Assembly: GCA_904830895.1 (NCBI GenBank)
Contig: LR882958.1
Span: 4,111,501 to 4,175,500 of the forward strand
Length of the DNA stretch: 64,000 nucleotides
Source: Planktothrix rubescens CCAP 1459/22
GTDB lineage: Bacteria > Cyanobacteriota > Cyanobacteriia > Cyanobacteriales > Microcoleaceae
Reading direction: 5' to 3'
Shown here: positions 8,866 through 18,200 of the stretch, one piece after another
Position numbering within the stretch: the stretch's first letter is position 1
Layout of the letters: each line of letters begins with the position of its first letter
Position numbers and translations under genes: made by a program
The notes under the pieces: model-generated
Seen by the model: the letters and a program-made list of their open reading frames with translations, nothing else
What the model was told of the DNA's origin: nothing
The model's database searches: none

Positions 8866-10287
8866 TTACCTTTTAAAATTTAATTTATTTAAGTAAATAT
8901 CATTGGTTTTTACTCCATAATAGTTTCGCACTTCTTCAAGTGATTTAATTTCATTCGTATTTTTTGCTTTCCCAAGCAAGGTGCTGAAAGTTATAATATC
9001 AGGATACAATTGCAGTTTTTCGTTGGCACTTACATTTTGAATAAGTTCAAGACCTTCTTTAACTGTACTAACTTTTTTAATTAAAGTGTTAAGTGTTATA
9101 TCATTAGGCTTCACATGAGATAATTGAGTATAAGTTTCTGCTTCCATTAAATCAAAAATATATTTTGCATCTGCATAACTATTGAGTTTTGAGATCAGAG
9201 TAGTAAATGTTATTACATCTGGGTAAATCTGATTTTCTTGAAGAAAACTCAACAATTTAACACATTCATCTTTTGTAAAAGAAGTATATGTATTGATTTG
9301 GCGATTAAATTGATAAAGTTTAGCTAAGGGACTTCCTGAAAAACTTGTAAAATCACTTTTTACTTTTTGTACACGCCCTTCTAATTGTGTAGTTTTTTCT
9401 GTAATTGTAGGACTTTCTATTGCTGAATCCAAAGTTGATTTAATTTCTTCAATTCTTGTGATTTTTTCAATCCAGCCTTGATAATAAATAGTTGGTGAAT
9501 GGCTCGCTATAATAATTTGACAATTTGGATTGATTTGTCTTATGTGTTCAATCAAACTCCTTTGCCAATCAATATGCAATGATATTTCTGGCTCGTCCAT
9601 TAATAAAATATATTTTTTTCTGTCTTGAAGTAATGTTTTTAATAAGATAATCAGTATCTGTTTCTCGCCAGATGACAGATTTTCCGGTAAAATTGGTGTT
9701 TGAATACCTGGTTTTAGAAAGTGAAATTCCTTCTCATCAAAAATTTTTTCGGTATCGCTGAATAGTTTAGTTAGGATATCAATAAATATTTTCTTTGGCT
9801 CATAAATATCTTTAATTCTATCTAATTTATTTCGTCTTGTTTCATCATCATTTTCTTTAAATGCTTCTTCAACTTGATTTGATAAATCTCTTTGGTAAGT
9901 AACAAATTCTTGTTTTAACTTATCAATTTGGTGATCAAGTAATGTGATATTTGGATTTAAACTTTTTTCAACTACATCAAAAGTGCTAACCCATGTTGTA
10001 TTCAATTTGTATTCACTACCTTCCCTCAGCCCTGTTATACTTCTATTTTCACTATCAATTTTGATAACAACATCATTTTCTAACTCAATGATCATCTCAT
10101 CTATAGGATCAAATAACCTAAAATTTAATTTACTGTCTTCAATTGGCAATACGGCTTCGTTAAGCATTTTTAGTATTGTTGATTTCCCTGAACCATTTTT
10201 GCCAATCAAAACATTTACGTCTTTATTAAGTATCCATGAAAAATCTTTTCCCCACAAATTTTTAATTTCAATTTTTCGTATATACAT
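8866..10287 (-). CDS. ABC-type ATPase with C-terminal PPR-like repeats (AriA-like)
   Basis: A 473-residue protein. Residues 1-270 are an SMC/OLD-like ABC ATPase: Walker A GKNGSGKST (29-37), signature NLSSGEKQ (203-210), Walker B ILLMDEPE (227-234) and switch histidine ASHSP (261-265). The middle (about 115-180) is helical and charged. Residues from about 329 hold repeats like pentatricopeptide (PPR) motifs: PDVITFTTLI (356-365), PNDITLNTLI (394-403) and PDIITFSTLL (429-438). A final NDIYLNKL follows, with spacing near 35. PPR proteins are mostly organellar RNA-binding proteins, so their fusion to a defence-type ATPase is remarkable. Gene order with the DUF4435 partner matches PARIS. The ATPase call is secure; the PPR and PARIS readings are motif-based. 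Confidence 0.8.
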   Translation of the reverse strand: MYIRKIEIKNLWGKDFSWILNKDVNVLIGKNGSGKSTILKMLNEAVLPIEDSKLNFRLFDPIDEMIIELENDVVIKIDSENRSITGLREGSEYKLNTTWVSTFDVVEKSLNPNITLLDHQIDKLKQEFVTYQRDLSNQVEEAFKENDDETRRNKLDRIKDIYEPKKIFIDILTKLFSDTEKIFDEKEFHFLKPGIQTPILPENLSSGEKQILIILLKTLLQDRKKYILLMDEPEISLHIDWQRSLIEHIRQINPNCQIIIASHSPTIYYQGWIEKITRIEEIKSTLDSAIESPTITEKTTQLEGRVQKVKSDFTSFSGSPLAKLYQFNRQINTYTSFTKDECVKLLSFLQENQIYPDVITFTTLISKLNSYADAKYIFDLMEAETYTQLSHVKPNDITLNTLIKKVSTVKEGLELIQNVSANEKLQLYPDIITFSTLLGKAKNTNEIKSLEEVRNYYGVKTNDIYLNKLNFKR

Positions 10288-10549
10288 AATCTTTTTGTGT
10301 TTATGAGAGTATTTAAAATTTTGCTAAAAAATTGTTGTCACAACTTAGATTGTATAAAATGTCCTTATATTCCGTATATTAAACAATACATTACAGCAGA
10401 TTACCATACAAAGTCAAGCGAACGGACAATCTAGGTTTTAGCAGAACTTAATATTCAATCCCCCTAACCCTCGCTTAAAAAGTGGGATTTAGGGGGATCT
10501 AATCTAGGATGTAATCAGGAGTTCTAGGGTTAAATTAACCCTCAGAAAC
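10288..10549. other. AT-rich upstream region of the PARIS-like cassette
   Basis: The 262 bp between the ATPase start and the phosphoketolase stop. It probably holds the cassette promoter. Towards the right end is one copy of the CCCCCTAA...TTAGGGGG fold-back repeat (10459-10497). No ORF is seen. Confidence 0.5.
10459..10497. repeat. CCCCCTAA...TTAGGGGG fold-back repeat
   Basis: An imperfect inverted repeat (CCCCCTAACCC, TTAAAAAG, GGGATTTAGGGGG). Relatives lie at 13291-13328 and 41643-41674. It may act as a transcription end or be a miniature mobile repeat. Confidence 0.7.
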
Positions 10550-12958
10550 TTAAAACGGCCATTTCCAGTCAACTATTTCATCTTTGTCAATGCCATGTTC
10601 ATGGGCATAATTGACATTTTCGATGATCGCATTTTTCATCCGTTCCCGGACATAGGCCGCCGCCGAACCCAATTTAGGCACTCGGTCAATTACATCTATA
10701 ACCAGGTTAAAACGGTCAACTTGGTTATTAATTGCCAACTCTAAAGGAGTATTAATATTCCCCTTCTCTTTATAGCCTCTGACGTGCATATTCGCGTGAT
10801 TTTTCCGACGATAGGCTAACTTGTGAATTAACCAAGGATAGCCATGGAAATTAAAGATAATTGGTTTATCTGTCGTAAACAAACTATCAAAATCTCGGTC
10901 GGATAAACCGTGGGGATGTTCCGTATCGGGTTGTAACTTAAATAAATCCACCACGTTGACAAATCGAACTTTTAGATCTGGAATTTCTTCGCGTAAAATT
11001 GCCGTAGCTGCGAGAGATTCCATCGTCGCCACATCACCACAACCCGCCATAATTACATCAGGAATATCAGGATCTTTTCCACAGTCATCACTGCTGGCCC
11101 ATTCCCAAATTCCAATCCCTTTTGTACAATGTTTAATGGCTTCATCCATTGTCAAAAATTGCAGATGTTTCTGTTTATCTGCCACAATCACATTGATATA
11201 ATTGGTACTCTTTAAACAATGGTCGGCAACGGATAATAAACAGTTAGCATCGGGTGGTAAATAAATCCGGGTGACACTGGCACTTTTATTTGTTACCACA
11301 TCTAAAAAGCCCGGGTCTTGATGACTAAACCCGTTATGATCTTGACGCCAAACCGTTGAAGATAGGAGAATATTCAAAGAAGAAATTGGCGATCGCCAAG
11401 ACACTTCATTTCGGCAAATATCCAACCATTTCGCGTGTTGGTTGAACATCGAATCAATCACGTGAGCAAAGGCTTCATAAGTATGGAAAAATCCATGACG
11501 TCCGGTGAGTAAATAGCCTTCTAACCATCCTTCTAAGGTATGCTCACTCAGGATTTCCATCACCCGGCCATCGGTTGCCAGTTCACTCCCATCTAAATCC
11601 TCTGGTAAAAAGTCCCCCATCCAGGTTTTTTTACTGACCTCATATATCGCATTTAAGCGATTAGAAGCCGTTTCATCGGGGCCAAATACGCGGAAATTTT
11701 GCAGATTATTTCGCATCACATCCCGGAGGAATTTTCCTAGGGGGTTGGTATTTTCCACCTCGGACTTACCGGGGTATTCCACAGGCACACCATAGTCCCG
11801 AAAGTCCGACAATCGCAGGTCTTTACGCAGCACACCCCCGTTTGCATGGGGGCTGGCACTCATTCGTTTTGTACCTTTGGGGGCCAAATCCTTCAGTTCA
11901 GGAATTAAACGGCCATTGGCATCAAACAGTTCTTCGGGCTTATAACTCCGCATCCAATCTTCTAATAACTTGAGATGGGTGGGGTTGGTGGTGACATCAG
12001 CCATCGGCACTTGGTGCGACCGCCAAAAACCTTCAACTTTATGGCCATTGACCTCCGTTGGGCCAGTCCAGCCTTTGGGACTCCGCAATACAATCATCGG
12101 CCACAGGGGACGTTTAGCAATTCCCGTTGACCGGGCTTCAGCTTGAATGGCTTTAATTTCAGAAATGGCTGTTTCCAGGATATCTGCCATTTTTTGGTGC
12201 ATCAATGCGGGGTCACACCCTTCGACAAAATAGGGTTTATAGCCATAACCTTTAAATAAGGCTTCCAATTCTTCATGGCTAATCCGCGATAAAATAGTGG
12301 GGTTAGCGATTTTGTAGCCATTCAAATGCAGAACAGGCAATACGGCCCCATCCCGAATCGGGTTCAGAAATTTGTTAGAATGCCAAGCAGTTGCTAAAGC
12401 TCCGGTTTCAGCTTCTCCGTCTCCCACTACACAAACGGAGATTAAGCCGGGGTTATCAAATACAGAACCGTAGGCGTGGGATAAACTATATCCTAACTCG
12501 CCCCCTTCATGGATGGAACCGGGGGTTTCTGGGGTACAGTGGCTCCCAATACCACCAGGAAACGAGAACTGTTTAAAGAATTTTTGCATCCCCTCGGCGT
12601 CTTCGCTGATATTGGGGTAAATTTCTGAATAGGTTCCTTCTAAGTAAACCGGGCCTAATACCCCGGGTGCACCGTGACCTGGGCCAGCTAGATAAATCAT
12701 ATCCAGGTCGTATTTTTTAATCAGTCGGTTGAGGTGAATGTAGATAAAGCTCAACCCGGGACTGGAACCCCAATGTCCTAACAGCCGATGTTTGACATCT
12801 GAGGGCTTTAGGGATTCTTTTAACAAAGGATTTTCTCGTAAATAAATCATGCCAACGGCTAGATAATTACAAGCTCGCCAGTAGGCATCAATCTTACGCA
12901 GTTCATCCTCACTCAGAGGGTTACTCGTCTCCATGGGTCTATCTGGTGCAGATACCAT
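10550..12958 (-). CDS. xfp: phosphoketolase
   Basis: An 802-residue thiamine-diphosphate enzyme that splits xylulose-5-P or fructose-6-P with phosphate into acetyl-phosphate plus glyceraldehyde-3-P or erythrose-4-P. Family segments are visible: [20 protein letters not shown] near residue 60, the GPGHGAPG loop, [20 protein letters not shown], and the ThDP-binding [13 protein letters not shown]. The C-terminal end is [12 protein letters not shown], typical of the family. Length is normal. Acetate kinase lies about 1.1 kb beyond the start on the other strand with a histidine phosphatase between, so the locus looks like an acetyl-phosphate-to-acetate route. The start [16 protein letters not shown] has an AGGA element upstream. 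Confidence 0.97.
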   Translation of the reverse strand: MVSAPDRPMETSNPLSEDELRKIDAYWRACNYLAVGMIYLRENPLLKESLKPSDVKHRLLGHWGSSPGLSFIYIHLNRLIKKYDLDMIYLAGPGHGAPGVLGPVYLEGTYSEIYPNISEDAEGMQKFFKQFSFPGGIGSHCTPETPGSIHEGGELGYSLSHAYGSVFDNPGLISVCVVGDGEAETGALATAWHSNKFLNPIRDGAVLPVLHLNGYKIANPTILSRISHEELEALFKGYGYKPYFVEGCDPALMHQKMADILETAISEIKAIQAEARSTGIAKRPLWPMIVLRSPKGWTGPTEVNGHKVEGFWRSHQVPMADVTTNPTHLKLLEDWMRSYKPEELFDANGRLIPELKDLAPKGTKRMSASPHANGGVLRKDLRLSDFRDYGVPVEYPGKSEVENTNPLGKFLRDVMRNNLQNFRVFGPDETASNRLNAIYEVSKKTWMGDFLPEDLDGSELATDGRVMEILSEHTLEGWLEGYLLTGRHGFFHTYEAFAHVIDSMFNQHAKWLDICRNEVSWRSPISSLNILLSSTVWRQDHNGFSHQDPGFLDVVTNKSASVTRIYLPPDANCLLSVADHCLKSTNYINVIVADKQKHLQFLTMDEAIKHCTKGIGIWEWASSDDCGKDPDIPDVIMAGCGDVATMESLAATAILREEIPDLKVRFVNVVDLFKLQPDTEHPHGLSDRDFDSLFTTDKPIIFNFHGYPWLIHKLAYRRKNHANMHVRGYKEKGNINTPLELAINNQVDRFNLVIDVIDRVPKLGSAAAYVRERMKNAIIENVNYAHEHGIDKDEIVDWKWPF

Positions 12959-13354
12959 AAGTCCTGACTGTTATAAAGGTTTTTAGTTTTTCAAGAATTG
13001 AGATCATTAAGATATCGTTAAACTGCTGTTTGCTGTTTGAACGATACCCTCATGTCAAAATTGCTTTAAATGATAGCACGGCTTTTTGAATTTAGAGATA
13101 TTATATTTTTATTCTTCCTATTTTTTTAATATTTGCTCCCAGATCGAAAATATTAATAGAAGATTAAGATTAAATTATAAAAAGTTAAGGACTTTTTGAG
13201 AATCTGATATGTTAAGCTAACTGAAAATTAAACTACCCCCCTTTTTTATGCAAAAGAGATCCCTCGCTTAATAAGCGGGGAACTTGAACTCAAAGTCCCC
13301 CTTAAAAAGGGGGATTTAGGGGGTTAGGATGAATTCTATTGTTTTATCAAAATT
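12959..13354. other. divergent intergenic region, xfp / histidine phosphatase
   Basis: The 396-bp AT-rich spacer between two divergent genes, expected to hold both promoters. The right third carries the GGGGATTTAGGGGG fold-back repeat at 13291-13328. I see no ORF or RNA gene in it. Confidence 0.6.
13291..13328. repeat. CCCCCTTAAAAAGGGGG fold-back repeat
   Basis: A hairpin CCCCCTTAAAAAGGGGG followed by ATTTAGGGGGTTAGG, just upstream of the histidine phosphatase gene. It is the same family as the copies at 10459 and 41643. Confidence 0.75.
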
Positions 13355-13993
13355 ATGACTGTTAAATTGTATTTTCTACGACATGGAGAAACCACCTATA
13401 GTCAACAAGGGGGTTATTGTGGAAATTTAGATCCCGAATTAACCGAAAATGGCTTAAAAATGGCCGAGCAATTTGCCCAATCTTATCAGAATTTACCTTG
13501 GACGGCTGTATTTATTAGTCCGATGAAACGAACTATTGCAACAGCTAACCCGTTGTGTGATGTAGTGGGTTTAGAAATGCAATTTCGAGAAGGTTTAAAA
13601 GAAATTGCCTATGGAGAATGGGAAGGAAAACTTCCCCAAACCGTTAATGAAAATTACCATGATGATTATGTTAGATGGTTAACTGATCCGGGTTGGAATG
13701 CACCGACGGGAGGGGAAAAAGGAATTGATATTGTTCGCCGTTCTTCCCAGGTGATTCAAGAAATTGAAGAACGTTATCCATCGGGTAATATTCTAATTGT
13801 ATCCCATAAAGCCACGATTAGAATTATGTTATGTGAATTATTAGGAATTGATATTGGTAGATTTCGCGATCGCATTGCTATGCCGACGGGGGCTGTTAGT
13901 ATAGTAGAATTATCTTCTCGCGGGCCGTTATTACATACTTTAGCGGATCGTTGTCATTTAGATGAAACTTTACGGTCTTCTATTGGGACTTAG
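13355..13993 (+). CDS. histidine phosphatase family protein (phosphoglycerate mutase-like)
   Basis: A 212-residue member of the histidine phosphatase (RHG) superfamily. The phosphorylated histidine motif is LRHGETTYS (about residues 8-16). The second histidine is in LIVSHKATIRIML (about 147-159), and an acidic EIAYGEWEGK loop lies between. These enzymes include cofactor-dependent phosphoglycerate mutases and varied sugar-phosphate phosphatases, so the substrate is open. It is co-directional with ackA, 43 bp upstream of it, and divergent from xfp. It therefore probably belongs to the phosphoketolase pathway operon. Confidence 0.9.
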   Translation: MTVKLYFLRHGETTYSQQGGYCGNLDPELTENGLKMAEQFAQSYQNLPWTAVFISPMKRTIATANPLCDVVGLEMQFREGLKEIAYGEWEGKLPQTVNENYHDDYVRWLTDPGWNAPTGGEKGIDIVRRSSQVIQEIEERYPSGNILIVSHKATIRIMLCELLGIDIGRFRDRIAMPTGAVSIVELSSRGPLLHTLADRCHLDETLRSSIGT

Positions 13994-14036
13994 AACACAA
14001 ATTTAATTTCTCTGTTAATTCTACTTAACTTATCCT

Positions 14037-15263
14037 ATGAAAATCTTAGTATTAAATGCGGGTTCAAGTTCTCAAAAAAGTTGTCTGTATGAAATTAAAG
14101 AACCAGCATTACCAGACTATCCCTTACATCCGATTTGGGAAGCCAATATTGATTGGACAGCTTCAAAAGAATTAGGTTTGATGACCGTAAAAACTCCAGG
14201 GGTAAAACAAGAATATCCCTTAGATTTAAAGTCTAAACAAGATGCGATCGCTCAATTATTTAATACCCTAATTTCAGGGGAAACCAAAGTATTAAATGAT
14301 TTGTCAGAAATTACAATAGTTGGTCATCGAGTTGTCCATGGGGGTTCAGACTATTCAGAAGCAACATTAATTGATCAAAAGGTAAAGTCAATAATTCGAG
14401 ATTTAATTCCCCTCGCTCCCAGTCATAACCCCGCCCATTTAGAAGGAATTGAAGCCGTAGAAACCCTATTAGGAAATGTTCCCCAAATCGCGGTTTTTGA
14501 TACGGCATTCCATCGAACTATACCCGATTATGCCACGGTTTATCCCATTCCCTATCAATATTTTCAAGATGGAATCAAACGCTATGGATTTCATGGAACT
14601 AGCCATAAATATTGCGCTCAAAAAACTGCGAAAATTCTAGGAAAACCCTTAGAATTATTAAAATTAATTACCTGTCATTTAGGGAATGGCTGTTCCTTAG
14701 TCGCTATTAAAGATGGAATTAGTATTAATACAACCATGGGATTTACCCCACTAGAAGGATTAATGATGGGAACCAGAAGCGGTTCTATTGATCCATCAAT
14801 TGTATTATATTTAATCAGTCAATATAAATATGATATTCAGCAAATTAATCAAATTTTAAATAAAGAATCTGGGTTAAAAGGTATTGTTGGGGAGTCGGGC
14901 GATCTGCGATATGTGTTAACAGAAATGAACGCCGGAAATGCTCAAGCTAAACTGGCTTTTGAGATGTATATTCATCGCTTAAAAATGGGAATTGGCCAAA
15001 TGTTAGCTAATTTAGGCGGTTTAGATGCCTTAGTTTTTACCGCCGGAGTCGGAGAACACGCCGAAAAAGTTCGAGAAGTTGCTTGTCAAGGATGGGAGTT
15101 TTTAGGCTTAAAATTAGACTTAGAAAAAAATGCCTCTCAGCCTGTTGATCAAGAAGTTTCAACAGCAGATTCAAAGGTTAAAATATTAGTAGTTCATACG
15201 GAAGAAGATTGGGCGATCGCCACTGAATGTTGGCATATTTTTAATTCTTATGCACAACAATAA
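14037..15263 (+). CDS. ackA: acetate kinase
   Basis: A 408-residue ASKHA-fold kinase that makes acetate + ATP from acetyl-phosphate + ADP. Signature segments: MKILVLNAGSSSQKS at the start, VGHRVVHGG, VFDTAFHRTIPDYA, RYGFHGTSHKYC, and LEGLMMGTRSGSIDPSI. Further on are HLGNGCSLVAI and LVFTAGVGEHAEKVRE. It is complete and normal in length. It follows the histidine phosphatase gene and completes the xfp-ackA route to acetate. The last 91 bp recur at 19821-19911 on the far side of the next gene, a scar of a rearrangement here. Confidence 0.98.
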   Translation: MKILVLNAGSSSQKSCLYEIKEPALPDYPLHPIWEANIDWTASKELGLMTVKTPGVKQEYPLDLKSKQDAIAQLFNTLISGETKVLNDLSEITIVGHRVVHGGSDYSEATLIDQKVKSIIRDLIPLAPSHNPAHLEGIEAVETLLGNVPQIAVFDTAFHRTIPDYATVYPIPYQYFQDGIKRYGFHGTSHKYCAQKTAKILGKPLELLKLITCHLGNGCSLVAIKDGISINTTMGFTPLEGLMMGTRSGSIDPSIVLYLISQYKYDIQQINQILNKESGLKGIVGESGDLRYVLTEMNAGNAQAKLAFEMYIHRLKMGIGQMLANLGGLDALVFTAGVGEHAEKVREVACQGWEFLGLKLDLEKNASQPVDQEVSTADSKVKILVVHTEEDWAIATECWHIFNSYAQQ

Positions 15264-15292
15264 GGGGTTAGGGAGACATAGAGGCGACCTAC

Positions 15293-18200
15293 TCACTCAG
15301 GAAAAACAATAGCCATGTCAGGATGGGCGACAACTTGTTGGATCAGAGCTTGATAATCAGCTAAAAATTGATTTATCCGCTCTTTTTTGAATAATTGCGA
15401 TTGATATTTAAGCTGGATCATGTAGTGAGTTTTGGGTTCAGATTCATCTGCTACTGGCAATAGTTTTGTGCGAATTACAAAAGACAGATCAAAAAAGTTG
15501 ACCACCATCGACGAAGCATAGCCAGATTCTTCATGGGCGTATCGTTCCGATTTTAGCTCATAAAGTTCAAAAGGCTGTTCCCATGTAATCATATTAATTT
15601 GAATCCGACAAAGAGGATGAGGAAGAAAGTCTCTATGGGGATAGGCTTCGCGGGCTAACTGTTCAAAAGGTACATATTGATACTTATAAGCATCCGATGT
15701 GATACGGCGCACTTTTTGCAACAATTCTCGAAAGGTTGTCGGTTGTTTTCCTAATTCAATTTGTAATAATAAGTAATTAGTGAAATCTCCAACTACGCCG
15801 TTAAAATTAGTCGCTGGTCTCATTGTATTCGGTGTAACAACGGCTAACTGGCGATTACCACTATAACGATATAACAACAGATAAAAGCAACTGAGATAAC
15901 CCATAAATAAGGTAGTATGCTCTTTTTGAGTCAACTGCTTTAAGCCATCACTCAATGGTAGGGGCAAAATTTGACGAATTTGCTCAGTTTTGAAGCTCCG
16001 AACCGTTGGAGTCGGATAATCTTGGGGTAGGATAGGAGTATCGGTAACAGTCTCTAAACGGGGCAACCAATAAGCACGATGTTGCTCTAATAGAGTAGTG
16101 GGGAGATGACGTTGCCAGTAAGCATAATCGACATATTGAGATGATAAAGGGGGAAGGGATGGTTCTTTGCCCAACACCAGATCACGATACACTATATTCA
16201 ATTCATTGAATAGTAAACGTTTAGCTCGACCATCCACCATAATATGATGAAAGACAATTAACACAAGATATTCATTTGTAGCTATTTGTAGTAAAGCGAC
16301 TCTTACGGGTGGTTCTTGAGTAAGATCAAAGGTTTGATAGAGAAATATAATGATATAATCTCCAATGGTTTGTTGATCTGACAATTGCTTAATCTGAAAA
16401 TCAATTGATATCTGTGGTTCGATAGATTGAAACAACCGATCATCTTTCCACAAAAGTCGGGTGCGAAGTGCGGCATGACGTTGGACTAAGTAAGCGAAAC
16501 TCTGTTGTAATGCCTCTATATTGAGTGTTCCTTGCAACCGATAAACAGACGGTAAATGATAAGGTAATGTAGCTGCACTTGACTCAAGCCATTTCATCAC
16601 CCTTTCTTGGGCATAAGTTGCCGGAGCATAAGTTACTGAAGTTGTTACATAGTTGTTGGTATAGGTAATAATATTGCTTTGTAATCCATCAATATAAGTC
16701 CCTAAAACCTCAATAGTAGGATACTCAAATAGTATTGTCGGTAATAGATGGATGTCAGATAATTTTGCCAGGTTAAGGACAATATAAGTCGCCATTAGAG
16801 AGTCTCCCCCCAATTCAAAGAAATTATCTGTAATACCAACTTTTTCCCGCAATACATCTTCCCATAAACTGACTAATAAAGATTCGGTTTCGGTTTGTGG
16901 CGGTACATATTCCCGCTTAGAAAAGTTAGGTCTGGGTAAGGAATGACGGTCTATTTTTCCGTTCACGGTCAACGGAAAAGCCTCTAACTGAACAAATATA
17001 TTCAATTTTACTCGGTTTACCAAGCGTTCATTGACATAAACTTGCAACAGCGATAAATCTAGCCCCTCTTGACCGACAATATAGGCTACTAAATACTGTT
17101 TTTCCCCCTCTTCAATCAATTTTACCGCCGCTTCTTTAACGAATGGGTATTTTAACAAAATCCCCTCAAGTTCATCCAACTCAATGCGAAACCCGCGCAC
17201 ATTAACTTGATTATCCCGTCTTCCTAAAATTTCCACATCTCCATTAGGCAAATATCGGCCGATATCACCCGTTTTGTAAATGCGATCGCCTGGATTTTCT
17301 GTGTAAGGATTAGTAATAAAACGCTGCTGAGTTAAAACAGAATTATCTAAATAACCTTGGGAAAGATAAGGGGTGCGGACAGTTATTTCCCCTTTTTCAC
17401 CGATTTTAACTAATTGATTATTGTCATCTAATAATAAAATTTGGACATCATCTATACCTTGTCCTATGGGCGCGATCGCAGATGTCATTTTCTGCGGTGA
17501 TAGGATATAGTAGCTCATCGCTTGAGGTGTTTCTGTTGTCCCATAGAAATTGACGCAACTCAAATTAACTGTCAATTTTTGCAACTGACTGACTAGGGAA
17601 TTGGGCAATTTGTCCCCACCAAAAAAGAGATAGCGCAAATCAGGTAGAGGCTTATTTGTAATGGTGAGTAGTTGTCCTGTGGGGGGTGTAAGATGGGCAA
17701 CAGATATTTTATTGACTCGCATCCATTCCCCTAAATTTAAACTGATTGAGGATTCATCCAAGGGGTTGGGCACATACAAGGTTGCTCCTAATGATAATGG
17801 AGTAAAAATATCTCTTAATAAAATATCATGGGCAATACTGGCTAAATTACTAAAACGATCCTCTTTAGTCAAGCCAAATGTGCGAATTTGCCACTCAATA
17901 AAATGGGTAACGGGGCTATGAGTACCCACAACGCCATTAGGGATACCTGTAGAGCCAGATGTAAAAACGATATAAGCCAATTGCTCAGGAGTTATAATCC
18001 GATTGGGATTCGTTATCGAATACTGACCTAAAATTTCCTCTGCTTGGTAAAGTTGTTGTGGTAAATCAAGTTGTACTTTAGGTGCAATTTCCTGTAAGGC
18101 TTCTGGTAACTCCCCAGCAACTTCCAAACAGATCAACGCTTTTGGGTCACTTAATTGACAATACCTCAATAATTGTGTCACAGGATAGAGTTTATTTAAA

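Noticed and set aside
7848-10287. OLD/Gabija-type nuclease pair
   Set aside because: The ATPase lacks a fused Toprim domain, and the partner matches DUF4435 rather than a UvrD-like helicase; PARIS fits better.
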